This document shows positions 47,601-56,700 of a stretch of 64,000 nt of DNA, piece after piece. The stretch comes from Nannobrachium achirus (taxonomy: Eukaryota > Chordata > Actinopteri > Myctophiformes > Myctophidae): contig OY997659.1 in the NCBI GenBank assembly GCA_963921795.1, positions 19,001,508 to 19,065,507 of the forward strand, in the 5' to 3' direction. The translations under genes were made by a program, and so were the position numbers. Every line of letters starts with the position of its first letter. Position 1 is the stretch's first letter. The notes under the pieces are model-generated. The model searched no databases and was not told the DNA's origin. It saw only the letters and a list, made by a program, of their open reading frames with translations.

Positions 47601-50600
47601 GGGGCTTTTATGCCTTTATTGATAGGGCAGTAGACTGACAGGAAATGGGGAAAGAGATGGGGAGTGACACGCAGCAAAGGTCGTCGGCATCGGGACTCGA
47701 ACCCGCGACACGCTGTCAGGCATCAGAGACTATGTGGTATGCGCCTGGACCGGTAGGCCAGCGGGTGCCCCCAACTCCAAGTAGCAAGGTTCATTGGAGT
47801 TATCTTTAGTTTTAGCTTGTATTTTGTTTTGACTTCATGTTTTCAATTTCAGCTTTAGTTTTAATTCGTTTTCAGGCTTTTTTATTTTTGCTTTTCACTT
47901 TCGTTTTAGTGTTAGTTTGAGTATTTTATAGTAATATTGGAGTATTTGTCTGGGCCCTGGGATGAGGTTCAAATAGGTCAGAAAAAAGTTTTGTGTATTA
48001 TGAAAAACATACATTTTAAGAGGGTATTCAAAGGTAAGCACTTTCAACCCAATCTGGGTACCCATCGTCAAAGAAAAGGGGAAAAACAGCGCACCCTCTG
48101 TTATGTTCCTTTTCATTTCAGAAGAGTTGAGAAGCACTTCATCCGTTCTCGAGAGATTACTTTCAACCTAGTGTCCCTAATTTGGGCATGTCATTAAAAT
48201 TGGTCAAAAATCTTCAAATAGCAGATCTAAAAGCTCACAATGCATCTCATCCTAAAGATTTGTGAGCTTATAGATCTGCTATATATTTATTTTACTTACT
48301 TCTAAATAAAATCATCTTCATACAGTATGTATCTAAAATACTAGGTTTATGCATGACATATTGACAAAGACCAAGGATGTTTTCTCTGTGACGATTGAGT
48401 TTTGTTTGAGTTATAGTTTGGTAAACACACACTGCAGTTTCAGTTAGTGTTGATGTTGACCTTACAGTGGCAAGAAAGGAGACTCATCTTTCTGGTTTCC
48501 TTCTGTTTATTTACACTGATCCCAACCATGGTTTAACATGCTCTTAGTTACATCTACAGTAGACAACACCATCAAGCTGATGCTTTTAATGATGCTGCTG
48601 CAGGCACTGGGGCGGGTTTATAGGGCATAGCAGTGGTTTCTGGTGCCACAAAGAAATTGGCCATACATTTTTTCCATAGACTTTTACAAAAATATTTATA
48701 TCAATTATGGTAAGCCTAGAAACAAGCCATCCAGGATCCCGGTGAATCATGACCATAAAACCTTAGATTCTGTGAAAAAATATATTTGATATTTAATTAT
48801 ATGATATGATATACTACATTTAATAAATAACCTTTGATTATTTTATTTTTTGGATCCTGGATGGCTTGATTCCAGGCTTAAAATAATTGATATAAAATGT
48901 AAAAGTCTATGGGAAAAATGAATGGCCAATCTTTTAGTGGCACCAGTAAGCCACTCCCACTGTTATGCCCTATTGAGTGCTGTACTTAAGTAACTTTCTT
49001 TTGAATATCTGTACTTTAGTTGAGTATTTATTTATGTATTTATTTAAGCTTATTAAGGTATTATCACTCTGCTACATTTCCAATATTGTACTTCCACTAC
49101 ATTTCTAGGAAAGTGACCGTGGGACCCAAACTTTCTTTTAAAGAAAAGACATACAGAGAGAATAACGAATCTATAAGCAATAACAAAGCATTATGACATT
49201 TTAGAAAATGTCATAATGTCTCCTATAAGCCCATTCAACTTCAATCTCCATGTTAACCATGTTAGACTCAGACAATATCAGTCACCAGAACCAGGGGTGT
49301 GTGTTTTAAATATAAGTCTAACATGGTTCAAAATGAGTTGAAGGTCAATGGGCTTATTTACATGTAGGAGGGTCAAATATCAAAATAATTAATCAAGCTA
49401 TTGTTTAATTGGTTCTCTCTCCAACACTACTTTAAATTAGTCTGGGGTGCACAGAAAAGCATGAGTAAAATACCCCTTTAATTATTGCCAGACCCATGAA
49501 ATGGGTAGGCCTACATAAGCAAATGTCGGTCTGTCCGGGTTTTCTATATAAAGGGTATATATGATGATGACATGATGATGACATGCCTACAAAAGGCATG
49601 ATGTCATAAATGATGATGACAGACAGGGGGTCTGGCACAACCAGGTTGACCTGGTCTAGTTTTTTAAACACATGATGTAACTGAGCAACTTTCACTCGTA
49701 GTTGAGTATTAATATTTGACCATGGAATATCTATACTAGACTCAAGTAGGCCTACCTGGGTTGAGTAGCCTACTTTGTCCACTACTGGAGCACAGTGCAA
49801 ACATTTGAATTGACATCATTGTTCCTCTGCAGCCTATTCTGCGCCCTCGTTCACTTACGCCTCTGACGTACTGACAGCTACGTCACAGAGATGGCTCCCC
49901 AAACCCACCGTCACATGGCTGGACCTGGATGGCAAGGTCCTGAATGGCACGACAACGTTCTCCCAGACCTCTGACGGGATATTCAGTTTAATCAGCACCC
50001 TGCAGCCTGTCAGCCAGAACACAACCTACGTCTGTCGCATCCAAAACAGTTTGGTGAGAGCTGTTGCTGAGGCAACTATAACAGGTAATTAGTGTGGTTG
50101 CCCTAACATAGTACTTGTCCGGCTTTATTATTCAAGAGTGACCAAATGTTTTTGTGCAAATTGCGCCACACATTGCGCCATATGTCAGATTGACCAGCTT
50201 CATCAGGAAGTGTGCGTTTGTGATGGAGTTTGGAGTCTGTGATGTCATATGTAGAGGTATTTACCAGCTCCATATATGGAGATCCAAATCATCAGTTTGA
50301 TGAGGTCAGTGTCGTGATCTTCATATATGGAGATCCGGGTGATGATAGTCAGCTCCATATATGGAGAGAGAGAGACACACAATTAAAATGTTAACTTTTC
50401 CCAAATATGGAGATCAGATGACTGACATCATAGATGTCTGACATCATAGACCACATGAGACTGGCACAGTATGTCCATATATGGGCATTCCAAGATATGG
50501 GCTTAATATTGATGACATCTAGGTTGGGATCTCCATATATGGGCATAAAAGGGACAAGGACGGAATGGTTTAGCACACACACTCAAAGAGGGACAAGGAC

Positions 50601-51302
50601 TGACAGATACGGAAATATTTATTTGCAAGTGTGACTTGTGTCACGGCAACCACACTTGTAATTTCCGATTGCACCTTTCTAGTTTTTCTAGCAGCACTGG
50701 CCCGACGGATATGGAGCAACTGTGTGTGTAATGTGGTCCATGGCGCTTGAATGGGCTTTAGCCCCCGGGAGCGTGCACATAATTCAGCGCCTATGGCGTG
50801 GTCCCTGTAGAAACACATGGGTGTTCATTTAACTCACAGTGTGTACAAATGAAACCAAATGGACCAATTTGGTTCCTTTTGTACACTCTCTGACTTACCG
50901 TAAATACATTTTGCTGCGGGTGTATTCAAAACTCATAATGGGTGAATGACTGTCATGTTGACTTTCAGAGCAAGCAATCAAAATCGAGGGAAATACAGAG
51001 ATTTCTCGCCTGGTTTTTTGTTTACACTGTGAGGAACATGTTGAAACAGATCACAAGGTGGCCCTGATGGGTTTTCCTTAAAATGCAACAAAATACCTCG
51101 CTGGTTCTTATTATTAAAGACATTTGAAACAAAGAGGTATTATTTATGACAACAGCAATGAAATGTGTTTCTCTGTTTTACAGACAAAGGAGTTTCCACA
51201 AAGAATTTCTTCACCTACAGTGCTGCTGCATCGCCTACAGTGGCGTCTAAACACCTGTCTCTCATCACATGTTTTCTTCTCTCTGTCAGATATTTGACCT
51301 GA
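44689..51302 (+). CDS. vtcn1: V-set domain-containing T-cell activation inhibitor 1 (B7-H4), complete
   Basis: B7-family co-inhibitory ligand at the surface of cells that contact T cells. Exons: 44689-44720 (MASMGDTIFA), 45408-45472 (hydrophobic leader ending ALALSG), 46796-47003 plus 47441-47577 (IgV), 49833-50084 (IgC), 51184-51302 (C-terminal hydrophobic tail, TGA at 51300). The sum is 813 nt, 270 aa; human is 282. The first 33 residues align without gaps to the human leader, which fixes the 32-nt first exon. IgV cysteines are C59 and C132 with the DQGVYRC signature. IgC has C215 (NTTYVCRI), but its partner Cys is absent (A163 in LTATSQRW). The IgV exon is split by a 429-bp hAT-like MITE with an 8-bp TSD. 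Correct mRNA requires a GC-AG splice at 47004-47440. VTCN1 next to trim45 matches my memory of human 1p13. Confidence 0.88.
45146..45260. mobile_element. Short MITE (GTTCACCCCCAAAATGAC ends)
   Basis: AGTTCACCCCCAAAATGACT near 45152 is mirrored by AGTCATTTTGGGGGTGAAC ending near 45260. In vtcn1 intron 1. Confidence 0.8.
45499..45691. mobile_element. Palindromic MITE, CAGTGGTTCTCAAA type
   Basis: The ends TAGTGTTTCTCAAAC and GAGAACCACTG enclose a long palindrome (CTGACAGTGTACAAATGGAA with TTCCACTTGTACACTGTCAG). Same family as 4316-4507 and 59260-59450. Confidence 0.8.
47001..47429. mobile_element. hAT-like MITE inside the vtcn1 IgV exon
   Basis: The element starts CAGGCATGTGCA and ends TGCACGTCCTTG (imperfect terminal repeat). 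The flanking 8-mers TTCCATGA (46993-47000) and TTCCACGA (47430-47437) differ by one base. It carries a copy of the dispersed palindrome (47288-47360). Removing the element and one TSD copy leaves the codons for FHDRTQLF, the expected IgV sequence. Confidence 0.85.
47595..47776 (-). mobile_element. tRNA-derived SINE
   Basis: On the - strand: GGGGGCACCCGCTGGCCTAC, box B GCGGGTTCGAGTCCCGATG, then CCTTTGCTGCGTGTCACTCC, CCATTTCCTGTCAGTCTACT and ATCAATAAAGGCATAAAAGC. This is a well-known teleost SINE layout; 13985-14083 is a tail of the same type. Confidence 0.88.
48621..48972. mobile_element. Foldback element (TAGGGCATAGCAGTGG ends)
   Basis: The left TAGGGCATAGCAGTGG and right CCCACTGTTATGCCCTA are inverted; arms of about 110 bp include GCCATCCAGGATCC and GGATCCTGGATGGC. 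In vtcn1 intron 3. Confidence 0.85.
50270..50542. repeat. Cluster of four perfect CCATATATGG palindromes
   Basis: CCATATATGG occurs at 50270-50279, 50355-50364, 50475-50484 and 50533-50542, with a one-mismatch copy at 50321-50330 (TCATATATGG). Each fits the CArG box CC(A/T)6GG bound by SRF/MADS proteins. Flanks also repeat (GAGATCC, ATGACATC), so the cluster may come from an unrecognised repeat. It lies in vtcn1 intron 4. Confidence 0.7.
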
Positions 51303-53640
51303 TCATTATTATTACAAAGTTACACACAAGAGTTAAATCACTTCAGATGAGATTTGAGCACTAATTGTCAAGCACGCTCTCAGCCTTATCTTCCAAAACT
51401 GTTACTTTTCCGGATTGAAATTCAAAAATAGCAAAAGTAGCAGATCGGCAAGGTCAAAACGTGGCACTGTGTTTCAAGCTTGCGGATCTGCTGCTTTGGA
51501 TTCTTTTGTGTGACACTGTAGTGTGATCAAGTAGGGCATTAATTAACAAATAAATAGATCGAAGGTTCCTCGGTTTCTGCCCGACAACAACAATATAATA
51601 GGTCATCGCTGATGCTCAATAAGATGATGCTCATCATCAAAATAAGATGGCACTCTTTCCGTCTAGAGGTGATTGGCTATGGACAGTTCAAACCTTCTGA
51701 CATCATCAATGGGCATTCCAAGCTGATAGACACTGACTGCAGCCTTACACTGTAAGTTTTGCTGAGAATAGTCGATACACAAGCTCACAGCGCGACGAGT
51801 TGTGAGCTTGTCGATAGGCTATGTTCAGCAAAAGCAAAACCCTAACCCTTTCCCCACAATAACAGAAAACAGAAAATACCCTAGTATGAGGGACTGTTCA
51901 ACCATATGGGGCAAGTGGTGGTTAAAAAACAGTTTTAAATCTTGTTTAAAATTACCATGAATCATATCATCGGTGGACACATTTTTGAACTATCCACAGT
52001 CCAACTCTGAGACACGGTGTAGCGTGTAGATAGGAATGCACAAGTGAGAAGGACCCATATAATGTATAGCTCCATATTATGGAGATGATAATGAAAAACT
52101 GCAAAAAGCTGTATTAATGAAGTACTCAGTACTCACACAAATGTATGTAAATACTAATGAGATTAGGAATGCATAATATCAGTGGTGTGTTCTCGAATTT
52201 TGTTGAGGGCATACTATAATCTACGATCCGCGTCCATTCATGTGGCCAGCGCATACGCCAGTGTATAATGCCTATCAGATATGCTACTTTGAAAGTTTCA
52301 CGAGGACATACGCTTTTTCTATTTCTTATATCCCTGTATCATGTAGAACACAGCACAGCATAATATGTAGGTAGGCCTATATTGTCCAGGATAAAGGCAG
52401 CCTAGCAGCTTAACTCCAGATCTCCCATACAGTATGGTGTACATTTGCAGTATTTCACTTTGATGTTGTTACTGTGTAACAACAGGTTCATATCAATTCC
52501 AAATGAGGTCAAACAACAGACAGAGAGCTTTACATTATTTAAGTTATGTAGCAATTGTTGATGATGTATCCTATATTTTTAGCACAGTCTATAAACTATT
52601 TCCACATAACTTGGGACCCCTTTCTGTATTATATCAACTCCCTAATTTGATCAATACCTGGTTTGTTTGGTATATTCTGGTGTTTCATTGCTTTGTTTTG
52701 TTTTTGTTCTAATGCCATTGTTTTTAATGTAGGCCTAATTGTCGTAATTAATAATGCCATAGTGCTTTCTTGGGTTTCAATCCTCTTCTCAAAAGCATTC
52801 TTTTGTATTGAACTTTACTTTCTGTGTTTTGTTTTTTTGCAAACCGAATAAAGTAAATACTAAATAAAGAAAGTAAGTAGGCTGAATAAAGTATTCATTC
52901 AATCAATCGAATATATTCTATATATATTCTAGTAAAGTAGGCCTACCTCAAAATTGTACACAAACTAAGTAGACCTACTGGTAACAGTGTGGGCACCTTT
53001 TTTCTTTCTTTCTTTTTTCTGGAAGACTAAAAAATAGCAGATCTACACGCTCACAACCATAGCTCTCAACGCCTCGCATTGCTAGGAGTTGTGAGCATGT
53101 AGATCTGCTATTTTCACAATGTTTGCCCCTGTTATTTGACAAAATGACCAATGTTTAATTTGTCAATTTAGAAGCATCAAAAAGTCCTTCAATTGTCACT
53201 ATAAATGTGCAGATACCCTCTATACAATTAAACTTTATGTTGGTTTGTTTACTGTTGAGTGAGAAAACAGTGTTTCACAATCACATTAAGTTAATCATCT
53301 GGTGACCCCCCAAAAATAATTTGAGGACCCCCCTGAGGGTCCCGACCCACAGGTTGAGAACCACTGTATGGGAGTCGTGATGCCACGCCTGAAGGGCCTG
53401 CAGACGTCTCTCATTGGTCTGTTCGGGAAGGTGTCAGATGTCTGAGAGGCAGAGCAGTAGTAAAAATTTAGGCTACTTGAGTTTTTCCAGCAAGAGAAAA
53501 GTAGGCTAGACTATTATTATAGTGGTCTCTCTCGTGTCTCAGTCTGCGTTTGTAATCAATGGAATTTGAACTTTTAAAATGCATGCCCCGTGAGTGAGAG
53601 AATCGTTTAGGAGGAGATTTGATAGTTTACACTGGAGCAA
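51303..53640. other. Intergenic region between vtcn1 and trim45: repeats only
   Basis: Contains palindrome-module copies (51428-51500, 51765-51822, 53031-53116), a repeat at 52181-52347 shared with 26633-26830 (GAGGGCATACTATAATCTAC), a possible LINE-type 3' end near 52500-52870 (ACCGAATAAAGTAAATACTA) and a GGGTCC / GAACCACTG MITE end at 53300-53366. No host coding exon is seen. Confidence 0.5.
53031..53116. repeat. Dispersed AGATCT palindrome module, best full-length copy
   Basis: The left arm AAATAGCAGATCTACACGCT and right arm AGCATGTAGATCTGCTATTT surround a GC-rich centre. Other full or near-full copies: 12945-12996, 13510-13580, 24065-24138, 24729-24780, 33111-33162, 40803-40862, 47288-47360, 48216-48285, 51428-51500, 51765-51822, 55670-55735, 58118-58162, 60183-60257, 61203-61255, 61575-61649, 62293-62360. 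Half copies lie near 3700, 6726, 16731, 21781, 22966, 27466, 32552, 39390, 40150, 45906 and 62612. Confidence 0.88.
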
Positions 53641-53762
53641 ACAGCGGAGGCGTATTTATGTGGTGGCGTTTTTTAAGGGTGGGATTCATTGTTGTTATTT
53701 AGCTGCAGGAATTATTCAGGTGTAAACTTAACTTAACAAACCGTTACCTGGTTGGCACTATA
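53640..53762 (+). other. Probable trim45 5'UTR / promoter-proximal region
   Basis: Repeat-free sequence directly upstream of the ATG (context CACTATAATGTCG). No TATA box or CpG cluster can be asserted. Confidence 0.35.
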
Positions 53763-56700
53763 ATGTCGGACTCCAAGCAGCAGAATAATAAAGACGCGGA
53801 CCACCACCAGCAGACGCCAAACTCGCTACTTTGTAACGAGGACTCCGACCACATCAAAGCGGACCACAGCAGGGCGGTGTGCGCGGTGTGTAAACGGCTG
53901 TACCGAGACCCCAAGATCCTGTCGTGTCTGCACACGTTCTGTTCCGACTGCATCCTGCAGCTGGAGCCCTTCTCTGTGTCCTCCCGAACCAGCGGTACTG
54001 GTACCAACACCAACCGGTAGGGCTGTTGACGCTGTCACCATCACTTATCACATTTTACTAACCATTGGATCTATCAATAGACTAAGCCCATACTCACCTC
54101 CCCCTTTCCACTGTAAATATCTGCTTCTTCTGATTATTTTATTTACCTTGTATTTTTTCCCCCTGCTTTTATAATTGATCTTATCCTCCTATGCAAAGTA
54201 CTGTGTTATATCCGTCTGTTTTAAGTTTCAATAATGAGATAGGCCTACATAAAGTGGTTCCTGGGTAAATAAGCCGTAAAGCTTACTAAGATCTCCTTTT
54301 AGTTGACCTTGTACCAGTGATTTCATTTGTACTGTCATGAAACTGTACTTTTTCCTATTGCAAACTTCTACTAAATTATTCAATAAATTATTCAATCAAT
54401 CAATGTATGGGAATCCACAGATTCCCTGGAATCCACTTTGAGAAACACTGATCTATCTCATGTATTTTGATTGATTTTTACATTTTGACATGTTTTATAT
54501 TTACATTCTATAAAATACATCTATATCTATATATGTGATGGCCTTGATCCAAGGCTAAACTTTTTACATGACGATAAATTGTCACACAACTGAATTGCAA
54601 TTAACGAATTAATTGGAACATTGTTATGAATAAAAATCTAATTTCTGTTTTGCTTTGAAGTTGCACAGGGCAGATATGACAAAGGAAATAACCTAAATAT
54701 ACAAAGAAATTAATGACACGATACCATTATCGTGAGTGTTCACGATAAACGATAATATTGCTTATCGTCCCATCCCTAGGCCTGCTACCAACCGGACCTC
54801 GTCATCTTCGAGGAGCAGCAGCAACAGCAGCGAGGACCCGTCACCCCCCTCGTCCCATCGGGAGGACAAGAAGAAGACTTCCTTCTCCTCCTCGGTCACC
54901 ACCGTCCTCTGTCCGCAGTGTGACACTGAGGTGGACATTCCTCCGTCGGGGGTGGGGGGCCTGAGCACGGACCACCTGGCCCTGGACGCGGTGTTCGCCG
55001 AGACCCTGCTGGCGGACGGCCCGCTGGTGTGCGACCTGTGCAGCGACGGAGATGCCGAGAAGCGCTGCGAGGTCTGCTCCGTCAACCTGTGCGAGTTCTG
55101 CAGTCAAGCGCACAGGTGGGTCCCGAGAAGCGACCAGAGATGTGGATATAGGCAGGGAGCCACAGGCCCAAAATTTGAGAGGATGACATACTTTTTATTT
55201 TTGTTTTTTCTATTTATTCGGTCAATACACACACAGAATGAGAGGCCTGCTCTGCTGGAAACATCGTGAAAAAAGTTATGGCCATTTGTATATTATTCAC
55301 TGTCCCTTTGACTTCACTATACAGGAAAATAATACATAAAAGAAATCTGGGCCATAATGTCAAATCAACTGGCTTCATCGGGAATCGCTTGCTTGCGTTT
55401 TGCCAAGAGATAGTACAGTGGTTAAGTGGCTAAGAGATAGTACAGTTGTTCTCAACCTGTGGGTCGGGATCTCCATGGGGGGCCCCAAATTATTTTGAGG
55501 GGTCCCCTGATGATTAACTTAATGTGCAATATTGTTTTCTCACTGAACAGTAAACAGACCAACACACAGTATAAGTGTATACAGGGTATCTCCTCATTTC
55601 TAAAGTGCCAATGTAAGGACTTTTTAGTAGCTCTAGTCAAACATCAGTCAAATTGTCAAATATTATAGGCAGAAATTGTGAATACAACGCCTCGCAAAAC
55701 GTGAGGCGTTGTGAGCATGTAGTTTGGCTATTTTCACAATGGTATATAGATCGAGTCAAACTAAATGTAATGCCAACTCCTAGCCTGCTTCCAGACAATA
55801 GACCCCGCCCACTCTCAGAGTGGACTCTTTCTCTGGTCTGGAGCTGAGTACATGAATCGGGATTTATTTTCGGCCCGTCCAATGAGCGCGGGGGGTGGGG
55901 GTGGGTCTAACGAATATCCAGTTGAAACGATTCAAACGAAGTTCACACACACAGGCAGGCTGAGGAAGGTACACACACACACACACGCGCGTGCTGATTT
56001 CACCAAGCTGTCAATGTTGATGACATGTTTCTGGTCGCAGTTCTGTGGAAGCAGTCACTGGCACAGACAGAGACACACACACAATCACACACACACACCG
56101 CGACCGTGCGTCGCGTCCACGGTGCGTCTCGATCACCGTGCGTCGTGATCACTCGCTCAGAAAGGGCACAGTTTCAGACTACTGCGTGAGCTGAGTCTGA
56201 GATCAGGCTAGCCACCTCCTACAATTCTAAATGCTTGTGTAGGGTGGTGGGTCCCCAGTTAAAATATGATTATTTTGGGGGTTCGCGGCCTGAAAAGGTT
56301 GAGAACCACTGGTCTAGTAGTTAACCGTTGCATCCCTACAACTGTTGCATGTTGTGTCATCAGGAGGCAGAAGCGGACAGCCTCCCACACGGTCCAGTGT
56401 CTCCAGGAGCTGAAGCGCCAGGGCGGGCGCGTGTCGCGGCCCGTCCTCTGCTCCCTCCACCCGGGCCAGGAGCTGCGTCTGTTCTGTGAGCCGTGCGACC
56501 TGCCCGTCTGCATCGAGTGTTCCGCCACCTTCCACCGCGACCCCAGCCAGCACCGCTGCTGCCCCGCCAGCGATGTCATTGATCGGCACGGCAACCGCAT
56601 CCGCCAGCTGGTCTCTGGGTGTCTGCGTCCCCGCCTGGAGCGCCTGGAGGAGGCGCTGAGGAAGGTGAGGGTTCTGAGTTATAAGCCTATAACCCAGAGG

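Noticed and set aside
53031..53116. CRISPR-like array from the recurring palindromes
   Set aside because: Copies are irregularly spaced by kilobases, lie within MITEs and occur in a vertebrate genome; no spacer/repeat periodicity or cas genes.
55852..56148. A 98-codon frame in trim45 intron 2
   Set aside because: Repeat-derived (CA)n-rich sequence without homology.
55111..56380. trim45 intron 2 as a fourth transposon-made intron, from the similar AAGCGCACAG / AAGCGGACAG near its borders
   Set aside because: The second copy is inside exon 3, differs in sequence and is explained by the conserved RRQK coding sequence; no TIRs at the borders.
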